DNA of 64,000 nt from contig DFHU01000007.1 of assembly GCA_002373045.1 (NCBI GenBank), positions 1-64,000 on the forward strand, given 5' to 3'. The notes under the pieces were generated by a model. It saw nothing but the letters and a program-made list of their open reading frames with translations. It had not been told where the DNA came from and searched no databases. This document shows positions 44,895 to 54,173 of this stretch, in pieces. This stretch comes from Pseudoselenomonas ruminantium (GTDB taxonomy: Bacteria; Bacillota; Negativicutes; Selenomonadales; Selenomonadaceae). The position numbers and the translations under genes are program-made. How positions within the stretch are numbered: position 1 is the stretch's first letter; each line of letters begins with the position of its first letter.

Positions 44895-46006
44895 TGCGAT
44901 TGGCTTGTATGGCTGTAACGGCCCAAGGAATGCAGCTGGCACAAAATATTCGGCATTGTTTGGATGAATATGTGGATATTTACGTCAGCGAAAAATTAGT
45001 GCCGGATGAAGAAACACAGAGAAAATATCAGGTGCATGTCTTCAAGGATTTCAGCGAGGCGGTAGAGCGCAATTTTAAGGCTTATGAGGGTCTGATTTTC
45101 GTCATGGCCACAGGGATTGTGGTGCGCGCGATTGCACCGTTTCTCCAGGATAAGTTGACTGACCCGGCTGTGGTGGTCTTTGATGAACAGGGCAAGCATG
45201 GCATCAGCCTTTTGTCCGGTCATGTGGGCGGGGCCAATGAGCTGACCCGTCAGATTTGTCAGGCGTTAGGGGCGGGGGCCGTGATTACCACGGCAACCGA
45301 TTTAACTAAACAGCTGGCGCCGGATGTGCTGGCGGGACGATTGGGCCTGCGTCCCTGGCCCAAGGTTCGGATTAAGACCATTAATTCCGGTTTGCTGGCG
45401 GGCAAAAAAATCCATTGGCGCATTGACCGGACTTTGCCGCATAGTGTGTTTTACAAGCGGTGTCTGGAGCAGGAAGGGCAAATTGCGGATTTGTGTGTGA
45501 ACAGTCAGCTCTTTGCGGTGCTGCCTGAGGAGCAGGAACAGCTGGAAGTCGTTATTACGGGGGAACGGCAACTGCCGGAACTGGCTGAACTGCCGTCCAA
45601 TATCCTCTGCCTTACGCCGCGCAGGCTTATTGCCGGTGTTGGCTGTCGCAAGGGAACACCGGCGGCACTCGTGATGTCGGCGTTGGATGCGGCCTGCCGT
45701 ATGATTGGCCGTGACCGCTCCTTTATTGACGAACTGGCCAGCACCATTGTCAAAAAACATGAGCCGGGCATTGTCTATGCTGGGGACAGCCTGGTTCGTC
45801 CGGTAAAATTTTATGAAAACGATAAGATGCAGCAGATGATTGATACCCACCAGCTGACTGAATCGGAGTTTGTCAAGAGCCGTATCGGCATTGGCAATGT
45901 TTGTGAAGCGGCAGCGTATTGCTCTGTTGCGGCTCGCGGGGGCAGAATTGCCCTCAGAAAAACGAATTTTGAAAAAGTGACGGTGGCTTTAATATGGGAA
46001 AAATAA
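44894..46006 (+). CDS. cbiG: cobalt-precorrin-5A hydrolase
   Basis: A 370-residue CbiG, which opens the delta-lactone of cobalt-precorrin-5A and releases acetaldehyde. It marks the anaerobic, early-cobalt route. Recognisable parts are FVMATGIVVRAIAPFLQDK, SLLSGHVGGANELTRQI, ITTATDLTK and the C-terminal domain IAGVGCRKGTPAALVM, SRIGIGNVCEAAA. It overlaps cbiH by 13 bases. Confidence 0.95.
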   Translation: MRLACMAVTAQGMQLAQNIRHCLDEYVDIYVSEKLVPDEETQRKYQVHVFKDFSEAVERNFKAYEGLIFVMATGIVVRAIAPFLQDKLTDPAVVVFDEQGKHGISLLSGHVGGANELTRQICQALGAGAVITTATDLTKQLAPDVLAGRLGLRPWPKVRIKTINSGLLAGKKIHWRIDRTLPHSVFYKRCLEQEGQIADLCVNSQLFAVLPEEQEQLEVVITGERQLPELAELPSNILCLTPRRLIAGVGCRKGTPAALVMSALDAACRMIGRDRSFIDELASTIVKKHEPGIVYAGDSLVRPVKFYENDKMQQMIDTHQLTESEFVKSRIGIGNVCEAAAYCSVAARGGRIALRKTNFEKVTVALIWEK

Positions 46007-46749
46007 CGGTAGTGGGCATTGGCCCCGGAAGCCTTTTGGACATGACGCCACGGGCACGTCAGGCCATTGAAAATGCGGAGGTCATTGCCGGTTACAATAC
46101 TTACATTAAGCTGATTGAAACGCTTTTGGGCGAGAAAAAGGTTATCGGCACAGCCATGATGCAGGAGATTGACCGCTGTAAAATGGCTGTGGCTGAAGCG
46201 GTAAGCGGCCACGATACGGTGGTGGTATCCAGCGGTGATGCCGGAGTCTATGGCATGGCCGGTCTGGTACTGGAACTTGTTTTGCAGCAGCCGGAAGAAA
46301 GCCGTCCGGAATTTGGCGGCGTGATTGCCGGTGTATCGGCAGTCAATGCGGCAGCTTCGGTTTTAGGCGCACCCTTGATGCATGATTTTGCGGTAATCAG
46401 CCTGTCCGACCTGCTGACGCCTTGGGAGACCATTGAAAAGCGCATTGAAATGGCCGCACAGGGAGATTTCGTTACGGCGCTTTACAACCCGAAAAGCAAA
46501 AAGCGGGTGGAAAATATCGAGCGGGTGCGGGAAATCATGTTGAAGCACCGCAAGGCGGATACCCCTGTGGGCATTGTTACAGCAGCCAGCCGTGAGGGCG
46601 AAGGCAAAATCATTTCCACGCTGGAAGATTTCACCAAACAGGAAATCAATATGTTCTCCCTGGTCATCATCGGCAACTCCATGACCTATGTGAAGGACGG
46701 CTATATGATTACCCCGCGTGGTTATGGCAATAAGGAGCCGGGCTTATGA
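45994..46749 (+). CDS. cbiH: cobalt-precorrin-3 C17-methyltransferase
   Basis: A 251-residue SAM methylase making the ring-contraction step. Motifs are ITVVGIGPGSLLDMTPRARQ, AEVIAGYNTYIKLIE, VVSSGDAGVYGMAGLVLEL, SLSDLLTPWETIEKR, FVTALYNPKSKKR and VTAASREGEGKIISTLEDF. Four-base overlap with cbiJ. Confidence 0.95.
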   Translation: MGKITVVGIGPGSLLDMTPRARQAIENAEVIAGYNTYIKLIETLLGEKKVIGTAMMQEIDRCKMAVAEAVSGHDTVVVSSGDAGVYGMAGLVLELVLQQPEESRPEFGGVIAGVSAVNAAASVLGAPLMHDFAVISLSDLLTPWETIEKRIEMAAQGDFVTALYNPKSKKRVENIERVREIMLKHRKADTPVGIVTAASREGEGKIISTLEDFTKQEINMFSLVIIGNSMTYVKDGYMITPRGYGNKEPGL

Positions 46750-47522
46750 TTTTCGTGCTGGCCGGGACACAGGATGGCCGGGAGATTGTAAAGATGTTGC
46801 TCGAAAATGGCTATGATGTGGCAGCCTCTGTGGTCAGCCGTTACGGTGGGGAACTCCTTGCCCATGCCTGCGGGCAGAAATGCCTGATTAACGACAAGCC
46901 ATTGGATGAACAGGCGCTGCAGGCTTATATGCGAACACAGCAGATAAGCTTGCTCGTGGATGCCAGCCATCCCTATGCGGCCAATGTCAGCCGCAATGCG
47001 ATGGCGGCCTGCAGCGACTTGTCCATCCCCTATATCCGCTATGAGCGCGATTTGACCGAGCTGGCTTACGATAAGATAACGGTGGTGCACAGCTATGAGG
47101 AAGCGGCGGAAGCGGCGTCTAAGCTGGGGCAGAGGATATTCCTCACCACCGGCAGCCGCAATTTGGAAAAGTTCGTTCATAGTCCGCACTTAAAAGATGC
47201 GGAACTGACGGCCAGAGTCCTGCCCACGGCTGAAGTCATTGCACTGTGTGAAGACCTGGACATTGATGCCGGGCATATCGTGGCAATGCAGGGGCCGTTT
47301 TCCAAGGAATTAAATAGAGAACTGTTCCGCAGGTATATGGCGCAGGTTATCATCACGAAAAACAGCGGCAGCATTGGCGGAACGGATACTAAACTAGCGG
47401 CAGCCCAGGAATTGGGATTGCCCATTGTACTGATTGACCGTCCGCAGCTGGCGTATCCCTGTATGGGACATCATTACGAGGATATCTTGTCCTTTGTGCG
47501 GTCGCATGCTAATGATAAATAA
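46746..47522 (+). CDS. cbiJ: cobalt-precorrin-6A reductase
   Basis: A 258-residue CbiJ/CobK reductase using a nicotinamide cofactor. It starts IFVLAGTQDGREIVKMLLEN and has LLVDASHPYAANVSRNAMAA, RIFLTTGSRNLEKF, RVLPTAEVIALCEDL and ITKNSGSIGGTDTKLAAAQE, all diagnostic. It ends the first cobalamin operon at a terminator. Confidence 0.95.
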   Translation: MIFVLAGTQDGREIVKMLLENGYDVAASVVSRYGGELLAHACGQKCLINDKPLDEQALQAYMRTQQISLLVDASHPYAANVSRNAMAACSDLSIPYIRYERDLTELAYDKITVVHSYEEAAEAASKLGQRIFLTTGSRNLEKFVHSPHLKDAELTARVLPTAEVIALCEDLDIDAGHIVAMQGPFSKELNRELFRRYMAQVIITKNSGSIGGTDTKLAAAQELGLPIVLIDRPQLAYPCMGHHYEDILSFVRSHANDK

Positions 47523-47551
47523 TCTCTGCAATGGCAGGGATTATTTTTTTT
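47521..47551 (+). terminator. terminator after cbiJ
   Basis: AATCTCTGC and GCAGGGATT arms with a four-base loop and a run of T. Confidence 0.85.
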
Positions 47552-47618
47552 GTGGCGAATATGGAATGCTGAAAAGATGTAAGATTGCAAAGATTGTAAC
47601 ACAAGGAGGTTGCTGTTT

Positions 47619-49298
47619 ATGAAGCTGCAGACCAAGGCTGTGCTGGGGGTAAATTTGTTTATCGTCATAGCCTGCTTGTGTATGGGGGTTCTGGGGTATC
47701 GCAGTGCGGCCGATGGGTTTGCCAAATCCTTGCAGATGAAGGCCGATTCTAATGTAAAATCTTTGCTGGCACTGATGGACGAGCGTTATCCGGGGGAATG
47801 GCGTATCGAAAACAATGTGCTCTACAAGGGAAATCAGCAAATCGAAGGTTCAACGGATATTGTCGACAGCTTTGGCAATATGCTGGGCGGTCATGTTACC
47901 TTCTTCCGGGGAAATATGCGTGTAGCAACCACCGTCCAGATGGAAGGCAAGCGTTCTGTGGGAACGCTTGCCTCGGACATGGTACAGGAGGTTGTGCTGA
48001 AAAACGGACAAAATTATACGGGCAGTGCCGAAGTCCTGGGACAGAGTTACGAAAGTGCTTACTGTCCGCTTAAAGATGGCAGTGGCAAGGTTATCGGCAT
48101 GGCCTTTGTCGGCTTGTCGGTGCATGAATTAGATGACATCCAATATAAATTCATTTTCTCGATCATCGTAGCCATGCTGATTATTGCTACCTTGATGGGG
48201 ATTTTCTCCTGGTGGATTATTGGCAGAACGCTGCGGCCTTTGCGGCGTACAATCACTGCGATACAGGAAATTGCCAATGGTGATATGCGGGGCGAACCTC
48301 TGCCGGAAACCGAGGATGAAATCGGGGAACTGGCAGCTAGTGCCAATGTGATGCGGGATAAGCTTAGAAATCTTTTGCTGGGCGTAAATAAATCGACCAA
48401 CAGTGTGACGGAATCGGCGGAAATGCTGAAGGAGCAGGCACGCCAAACGCAGCTCTCGATTCAGATGGTGGCCGATAGCGCGGTGCACTTGGCAGATGGA
48501 ACGAATCAACAGGTGCGCATTGTCACGGATTTGCAGAATAGTACCGTTCGTATGCGCGAACATATGCATGAACTCCATGCCGGTGCGAAGGTGATGGCCG
48601 AAACTGCACAGCAGAGCAAAGACAAGGCGGCAGATGGGCGTAAGACTGTGGGGCAGGCTGTAGCACAGATTAAAAATATCGCCGAGCAGGTCAAGGTTTC
48701 GGCTGATGTGGTCGGTACATTGGGCAAGCGTTCGTCCGAGATAGGTTCTATCGTGGAGACGATTTCCAATATTGCCGGACAGACGAATCTCCTGGCACTG
48801 AACGCGGCTATTGAAGCGGCACGTGCTGGCGAGGCCGGCCGGGGCTTTGCCGTAGTGGCTGATGAAGTCCGGAAACTGGCTGAACAGTCCGCCTTGGCGG
48901 CGCAAAATATCACACAGCTCGTAAACGATATTCAGCGGGATACCGATATGGCGGTGGAATCCATCAGCGAGGGCAGCCAGAGCGTCAGTGATGGGGCGGC
49001 TATTGTAACGGCAACCGGTGAAGCATTCAGGCTGATTGAGGAACAGGTGGAACTGCTGAACGGTACGGTGGAAAAATCCACGGAAGCGATTGAAACGCTC
49101 AATGCAGCGACGCATGAACTGGCCGATAATATGGAACGGGTTATGGATTCGAGCCGCATTGCTACGGATGAAGCACAAAGCGTATCGGCGGCAACGGAAC
49201 AGCAGGCGGCTGCCATGCATGAGATATCCGATGCGAATAACCACTTGGCAGAATTAGCCAAGACGCTAAGTGCGGAAGTGAAGAAGTTTAAGGTATAA
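47619..49298 (+). CDS. methyl-accepting chemotaxis protein
   Basis: A 559-residue chemoreceptor. A first membrane helix (about residues 8-28) is followed by an extracytoplasmic single-Cache-like sensor (GGHVTFFRGNMRVATTVQME, SYESAYCPLKDGSGKVIGMA), a second helix near 172-195, a HAMP domain (RTLRPLRRTITAIQEIANGD) and a long signalling coiled coil whose tip has GQTNLLALNAAIEAARAGEA and GRGFAVVADEVRKLAEQSA. AAGGAGG suits ATG 47619. It lies between the two cobalamin gene blocks but has its own terminator. The ligand is unknown. Confidence 0.95.
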   Translation: MKLQTKAVLGVNLFIVIACLCMGVLGYRSAADGFAKSLQMKADSNVKSLLALMDERYPGEWRIENNVLYKGNQQIEGSTDIVDSFGNMLGGHVTFFRGNMRVATTVQMEGKRSVGTLASDMVQEVVLKNGQNYTGSAEVLGQSYESAYCPLKDGSGKVIGMAFVGLSVHELDDIQYKFIFSIIVAMLIIATLMGIFSWWIIGRTLRPLRRTITAIQEIANGDMRGEPLPETEDEIGELAASANVMRDKLRNLLLGVNKSTNSVTESAEMLKEQARQTQLSIQMVADSAVHLADGTNQQVRIVTDLQNSTVRMREHMHELHAGAKVMAETAQQSKDKAADGRKTVGQAVAQIKNIAEQVKVSADVVGTLGKRSSEIGSIVETISNIAGQTNLLALNAAIEAARAGEAGRGFAVVADEVRKLAEQSALAAQNITQLVNDIQRDTDMAVESISEGSQSVSDGAAIVTATGEAFRLIEEQVELLNGTVEKSTEAIETLNAATHELADNMERVMDSSRIATDEAQSVSAATEQQAAAMHEISDANNHLAELAKTLSAEVKKFKV

Positions 49299-49314
49299 CG
49301 GGCAAATTGTAAAA

Positions 49315-49356
49315 CCAAAAGCTGCTGCGCAGACGTTCTGCACAGCAGCTTTTTCG
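49315..49356. terminator. bidirectional terminator after chemoreceptor
   Basis: GCTGCTG, GCAGA, a short loop, TCTGC and CAGCAGC form a strong hairpin flanked by A and T runs. Confidence 0.85.
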
Positions 49357-49363
49357 TGTTTGT

Positions 49364-49519
49364 TTAGTTGTTTTTATTGCCCAACACGGTCTTGCCAAAA
49401 ATGGTCAGCGTGATGAGGAAAACGATAAGACCTAAGAATTCAGCCGTATCAGCAAAATCACTGCCGACGAGCGCCAGCGGGCTGTCACTGCCGCCGCTCG
49501 ATATCCGGTCTTGAAAATA
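49364..49519 (-). pseudogene. C-terminal remnant of a membrane protein gene
   Basis: The minus strand encodes about 50 residues ending at a stop: SGGSDSPLALVGSDFADTAE, then a hydrophobic helix FLGLIVFLITLTIFGKTVLG and NKNN. No start codon is available, and an in-frame stop lies just upstream. It looks like the tail of a deleted gene, with a terminator kept beyond it. Parent family not identified. Confidence 0.5.
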
Positions 49520-49654
49520 TTATAAAAGATATATATGTGTATACATGTAACTGTCTGATTGTCTTGTACGGCGAACTTTTTTCTGCATGGTGCGTAGGCA
49601 GGATAAATGTGATAATATATACAATGTATGATAGTGAAGACGAGGTGACAGATT

Positions 49655-50290
49655 ATGGACTTTATCAAGCAGCCTATGGAGATTGAAAATCGCAGTATGG
49701 AAATTATTGCGCCGCATTTGGAGGGGCTGAATCTCAGCTCTGAACAGGTCAAGGTTTATTCGCGTCTGATTCACGCGGCTGGGGATGTGGATTATGCACC
49801 CATCATTAAGATGTCTGCGGATGCCATTGCGCAGGCGATGACGGCGCTGAAGGGCGGCTGCGATATCTACACCGATGTGGAAATGGTGCGCACGGGTATC
49901 AACAAACGCAAGCTTGCGTCCTTTGGCGGGCAGGTACATTGCCTGATTGCCGATGAAGAAGTGGCCCGGACGGCCAAGGAACAGGGGATTACCCGTTCGA
50001 TGGCGGCTATGCGCAAGTTTGGTGCGCAGATGAATGGGGCGATTATCGCCATCGGCAATGCGCCGACGGCGCTGTTTGAAGTTCTGCGGCAGGTAGAGGA
50101 AGAAAATCTGCGTCCCGCCTGCATCGTGGGCATTCCCGTAGGCTTTGTGGGCGCGGCTGATTCCAAGGCTGAACTGGCCAAGCAGACGACGGTTCCTTAT
50201 ATCACGGTGGAAGGCACCAAGGGCGGCAGTCCGATTGCGGCGGCGGCAGTCAATGCCATGATGTATCTCATCAACAACGACAGAGGCTGA
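49655..50290 (+). CDS. cbiC: cobalt-precorrin-8 methylmutase
   Basis: A 211-residue CbiC/CobH moving the C11 methyl to C12 to give cobyrinate. Features are FIKQPMEIENRSMEIIAPHL, SRLIHAAGDVDYAPIIKMS with the catalytic His, IYTDVEMVRTGINKRKL, AIGNAPTALFEVL and VGIPVGFVGAADSKAEL. It starts the second cobalamin operon. No cobalamin riboswitch is evident upstream. Confidence 0.95.
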   Translation: MDFIKQPMEIENRSMEIIAPHLEGLNLSSEQVKVYSRLIHAAGDVDYAPIIKMSADAIAQAMTALKGGCDIYTDVEMVRTGINKRKLASFGGQVHCLIADEEVARTAKEQGITRSMAAMRKFGAQMNGAIIAIGNAPTALFEVLRQVEEENLRPACIVGIPVGFVGAADSKAELAKQTTVPYITVEGTKGGSPIAAAAVNAMMYLINNDRG

Positions 50291-50292
50291 TT

Positions 50293-50910
50293 ATGGCAGG
50301 AAAGATTATCTTAGTCACCGGCGGCGCGCGTTCGGGAAAATCTGCTTTTGCGGAAAAGCTGGCGGCGGATATGGGAACCTCTATTGGCTATATTGCCACG
50401 GCGCAGATTTATGATGAAGAAATGCGTTATCGAGTCAAGCTGCACCGTGAGCGGCGCCCGTCTTCCTGGCAGACCTGGGAAGCTCCGTTTGAGGCGGAAA
50501 AAGCGATTGCCGAAGCGGCAAAGTCGCATAAGGTATTGCTCTTTGACTGCCTGACCCTGTATCTCAGCAATCATCTGTGCAGAATTCTCTATGATGATTT
50601 AAATGATGAAGTGGCTTATCGGATTGTCGAGGAGCAGATGGGGGCCTTGGTGCGGGCGGCGCAGGCAGCTGCCGGGCAGGACACTTCCACGATTTTTGTC
50701 ACCAATGAAGTGGGGGCCGGGATTGTGCCGGAAAACAAACTGGCCCGCCTCTATCGGGATGCCAGCGGGCTGAGCAATCAGCAGGTTGCTGCTGCCGCGG
50801 ATGATGTATACGCCGTTATCGCGGGAATTCCCGTTAACATCAAAAAACTCAATGCCTGCCTTAGGGCAGGAAAAGGACGGATAAACAAATGGCAAACTCC
50901 ATTATGCTGA
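50293..50910 (+). CDS. cobU: adenosylcobinamide kinase / guanylyltransferase
   Basis: A 205-residue bifunctional CobU, phosphorylating adenosylcobinamide and adding GMP. The P-loop TGGARSGKSAFAEKLA lies near residues 9-24. IGYIATAQIYDEEMRYRVKL and HRERRPSSW (guanylylated-His region), LLFDCLTLYLSNHL and FVTNEVGAGIVPENKLARLY follow. It starts three bases after cbiC and overlaps cbiP. Confidence 0.95.
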   Translation: MAGKIILVTGGARSGKSAFAEKLAADMGTSIGYIATAQIYDEEMRYRVKLHRERRPSSWQTWEAPFEAEKAIAEAAKSHKVLLFDCLTLYLSNHLCRILYDDLNDEVAYRIVEEQMGALVRAAQAAAGQDTSTIFVTNEVGAGIVPENKLARLYRDASGLSNQQVAAAADDVYAVIAGIPVNIKKLNACLRAGKGRINKWQTPLC

Positions 50911-52436
50911 TGGGCACAAGCTCCCATGTGGGCAAAAGTATTATCACCACAGCCTTGTGCCGCATCTTTCATCAGGAAGGGCGTAAGGTCGTGCCTTTCA
51001 AGGCGCAGAATATGGCGCTTAATTCCTATGTGACCAAAGACGGCAAGGAAATGGGCCGCGCACAGGTGGCACAAGCAGAAGCCGCAGGCTTAGAACCCAT
51101 GGTCGATATGAACCCGGTGCTCTTAAAGCCCACGGGCAATTCCTGCTCGCAGGTCGTAATCAACGGCAAAGCCGTAGGCAATATGAGCGCGCGGGAATAC
51201 CATAAGGGCTATTCCTTAAAAGCCTTTGGCGCTGTGACCGAGGCGCTGGAGCGTCTGCAGAAAAATTTTGATACCCTGGTTATCGAGGGGGCAGGCAGCC
51301 CAGCGGAAGTCAATCTTAAAGCCAACGATATCGTCAATATGCGGGTGGCAAAACATTTAAATGCCCCCGTGCTGTTAATCGCCGATATCGACCGGGGCGG
51401 TGCGCTGGCGTCATTGGTCGGCACACTTGAACTTTTGGACGAGGACGAGCGCGCTTTGGTCAAAGGGCTGGTTATCAATAAGTTCCGCGGTGATGTAACG
51501 TTGCTTACGCCTGCAGTGGATTTTTTGGAAGAAAAGACGGGCAAGCCGGTATTGGGCATTGTGCCGCATATCGAAGCCCTGGGCATTGATGATGAAGATT
51601 CCGTTTCCCTTGATGAAAAGGACAATGAATCGGCGGAACAGGCTAAGGCCGATTTGCATATTGCGGTCATGCAGACGCCGAAGATTTCCAATTTTACCGA
51701 CTTTGACAGTTTGGCGGCTGAGCCGGATGTTTCTCTTTACTATGTGCGTAAGGTGGAGGATTTGGGCAATCCCGATATGATTATCCTACCCGGTTCCAAA
51801 AATACCACCGAAGATTTATTGCATTTGCGCGAATGCGGTCTGGAAGCGGTGATTCGCGAGCAGGTGGCAAAGGGCACGCCGTTATGGGGAATCTGCGGCG
51901 GCTATCAGATGTTGGGGCAAAAGATTGCCGACCCCCTGCATACGGAATCGGCTAATGATGAGGTGGCCGGTTTAGGCTATCTGCCGATGGAAACCACCTT
52001 TGCCGCTGAAAAATTGACCAGTCAGGTGCAGGCAGATTGCGCGCAGTTTGCCTTCTTAGGCCAGCAGCTAAAAGCAGAGGGCTTATACGGCTACGAAATT
52101 CACACCGGTGAAACAAAGTTTTTGGGTGAGTTACAACACCCCTTTAAGATAACGGAACGCGCCAATCAGGCGGTGACTATTGCCGAAGGCTTGACTAGTC
52201 AGAACGGTGCGCAGGGACAGGTGGTTGGCACCTATATCCACGGCATTTTTGACCATGACGATTTCCGCCGTCAGGTGCTTAATGCCCTGCGCAGCCGCAA
52301 GGGGCTGGAGTCTCTTGCCATTCAGCGCAGTGTGCGGCAGGAAAAGGAACGGGCTTATAACCGTCTGGCCAGCGTGGTGCGCGACAGCCTTGATATGGAA
52401 AAAATGGCGCAGATTATGGGGGAAACCTCATGTTGA
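50889..52436 (+). CDS. cbiP: cobyric acid synthase
   Basis: A 515-residue glutamine amidotransferase that amidates four carboxylates of the adenosylated corrin. The N-terminal ATP-binding part has MLMGTSSHVGKSIITTALCR and FKAQNMALNSYVTKDGKE. The C-terminal amidotransferase part has ILPGSKNTTEDL, the Cys nucleophile in LWGICGGYQMLGQ, and YIHGIFDHDDFR. It overlaps both neighbours, so translation is coupled. Confidence 0.96.
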   Translation: MANSIMLMGTSSHVGKSIITTALCRIFHQEGRKVVPFKAQNMALNSYVTKDGKEMGRAQVAQAEAAGLEPMVDMNPVLLKPTGNSCSQVVINGKAVGNMSAREYHKGYSLKAFGAVTEALERLQKNFDTLVIEGAGSPAEVNLKANDIVNMRVAKHLNAPVLLIADIDRGGALASLVGTLELLDEDERALVKGLVINKFRGDVTLLTPAVDFLEEKTGKPVLGIVPHIEALGIDDEDSVSLDEKDNESAEQAKADLHIAVMQTPKISNFTDFDSLAAEPDVSLYYVRKVEDLGNPDMIILPGSKNTTEDLLHLRECGLEAVIREQVAKGTPLWGICGGYQMLGQKIADPLHTESANDEVAGLGYLPMETTFAAEKLTSQVQADCAQFAFLGQQLKAEGLYGYEIHTGETKFLGELQHPFKITERANQAVTIAEGLTSQNGAQGQVVGTYIHGIFDHDDFRRQVLNALRSRKGLESLAIQRSVRQEKERAYNRLASVVRDSLDMEKMAQIMGETSC

Positions 52437-53371
52437 CGGGAATTTTAGCCTTTTTCGTGGATTGCATTATCGGCGACCCAAAGAGCAAATGGCACCCCGT
52501 GGTGCTGATGGGGAATCTGATTTCGCTGTTTGAGCGCTTGTTCTATCATCCGGACGATAAGGACAGCCGTAAATTTGCCTGGGGGGCGGTCCTGGTGCTG
52601 CTCGTGTTGTGGCTGACCTATGCCGTGGCGGAAGGGATTATGCTGCTGTCCTATAAAATCCCCTGGAGCTTTGGCAGTACGGCAGTGGGGGCGGTCATGC
52701 TGTCCTTTGCCATTTCGCCCAAAAGTTTGGCTAAGGCGGGAAAAGAGCTTTATGGGTTATTGTTGGCTGGTGATATGACGGAAGCCCGCCGCAAGGTCGG
52801 CTGGATTGTGGGACGGGATACGGATAAGCTCGACGAACCGGAGATTGCGCGCGCCACGGTGGAAACCATTGCGGAAAATACCGTAGACGGCATTATTGCC
52901 CCGTTGTTCTTTTTCGTATTGGGCGGCGTGCCGCTGGCCATGGCCTATCGGGCGGCAAATACCATGGATTCCATGATTGGCTACAAGAACGACAAGTATC
53001 TCTACTTCGGCCGGGCAGCGGCGCGGCTTGATGATGTACTCAACTATATTCCCGCCCGCATAACGGCGATACTCTTTATCTTTGCCGCATGGATTTTGGG
53101 CTATGATTACAAATTTGCTTACCGCATGATGCTCCGCGATGCCAGAAAGCATCCCAGCCCCAATGGCGGCTATGCCGAAGCTACGGTGGCGGGTGCTTTG
53201 CATGTCCGGCTAGGGGGATATAATTCCTACTTTGGTCAGCAGCATTTCCGTGCTTATATGGGCGAGCAGATTGAGACTTTGGGCATCAAGCATATCATGG
53301 GTTCAATCCGGCTGATGTATACGGCAACGGTGTTGTTTATCATCGTCTGCTATGCCATGTTTGGCTTGTGA
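52430..53371 (+). CDS. cbiB: adenosylcobinamide-phosphate synthase
   Basis: A 313-residue membrane protein joining aminopropanol phosphate to cobyric acid. Motifs are FVDCIIGDPKSKWHPVVLMG at the N terminus, ARATVETIAENTVDGIIAPL, AYRAANTMDSMIGYKNDKY and HPSPNGGYAEATVAGALHV. Four or more membrane segments are visible. It overlaps cbiP by seven bases. Confidence 0.95.
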   Translation: MLTGILAFFVDCIIGDPKSKWHPVVLMGNLISLFERLFYHPDDKDSRKFAWGAVLVLLVLWLTYAVAEGIMLLSYKIPWSFGSTAVGAVMLSFAISPKSLAKAGKELYGLLLAGDMTEARRKVGWIVGRDTDKLDEPEIARATVETIAENTVDGIIAPLFFFVLGGVPLAMAYRAANTMDSMIGYKNDKYLYFGRAAARLDDVLNYIPARITAILFIFAAWILGYDYKFAYRMMLRDARKHPSPNGGYAEATVAGALHVRLGGYNSYFGQQHFRAYMGEQIETLGIKHIMGSIRLMYTATVLFIIVCYAMFGL

Positions 53372-53383
53372 TGGGAGCGTAAA

Positions 53384-54151
53384 ATGAAATCATTTATTAC
53401 CGCGTTGCAGTTTTTGACCAGAATTCACATAAAAAATCAAACGGATTTGACGGCTGAGGACTTTGGCCGCAGTACGAAGTTCTTTCCTTTTGTTGGGCTT
53501 ATCCTAGGCACGATTTATATGCTGGCGGCATGGTGCCTGATTGCCGTATTCGGCTGGGCAAATTTGGTAACCACATTGCTGATTATTCTGCCCATACTTC
53601 TGACCGGCGGCTTGATGCTGGACGGCTTTATGGATACCGTGGACGGTGTGTTTTCCGGCCGGGAACGTGAGCGGGTATTGGAAATCATGAAAGACAGCCG
53701 GGTGGGCTCCTTTGGAGTAATCGCTTTGGCCTGCCTGCTTTTGGTTAATTGGACGGCGCTGCGTGATGTAAAACTCGTATTGATTATGACGGCGCTCTTT
53801 GTCATGCCCATTATCGGCCGCATGGCCATGGTTATGGCGATTGCCTTCTTCCCTTATGCCCGCAAGGAAGGCATGGGCAAAATCTTTGCCGATATGGCGG
53901 ACAAAAAAACGGTAATGCTGGCGGTATTCACAACTTTGGCGGGCGTTATCCCTTGGGGACAGGCGGCGATTGCCGCACTATTTGTGGGGCTTGCCTTTGC
54001 CTGGTGCACAGCCAAATGGCTGTCCGGTAAATTGGGCGGCCTGACCGGTGACACTTATGGAGCCATCGAAACGTTGACTGAAACCGTGGTTCTGCTGGTG
54101 TTTTGGCTAACTTCCTGGATACCGGGCGGTTTGCATATTCTGTGGCGATAA
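53384..54151 (+). CDS. cobS: adenosylcobinamide-GDP ribazoletransferase
   Basis: A 255-residue membrane enzyme attaching alpha-ribazole to GDP-cobinamide, the last assembly step. It shows FLTRIHIKNQTDLTAEDFGR, GGLMLDGFMDTVDGVFSGRE with the Asp-rich metal site, RVLEIMKDSRVGSFGVIAL and GLTGDTYGAIETLTETVVLL. GGGAGCG lies upstream. cobT and cobC, usual partners, are not in the window. Confidence 0.95.
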   Translation: MKSFITALQFLTRIHIKNQTDLTAEDFGRSTKFFPFVGLILGTIYMLAAWCLIAVFGWANLVTTLLIILPILLTGGLMLDGFMDTVDGVFSGRERERVLEIMKDSRVGSFGVIALACLLLVNWTALRDVKLVLIMTALFVMPIIGRMAMVMAIAFFPYARKEGMGKIFADMADKKTVMLAVFTTLAGVIPWGQAAIAALFVGLAFAWCTAKWLSGKLGGLTGDTYGAIETLTETVVLLVFWLTSWIPGGLHILWR

Positions 54152-54173
54152 TGGATGGGAAAGAGGTGCGGAT

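Noticed and set aside
49520..49654. Cobalamin riboswitch upstream of cbiC
   Set aside because: I looked for the conserved B12-box-like stretch and the multi-stem layout and saw neither. The gap is too short for a full riboswitch.
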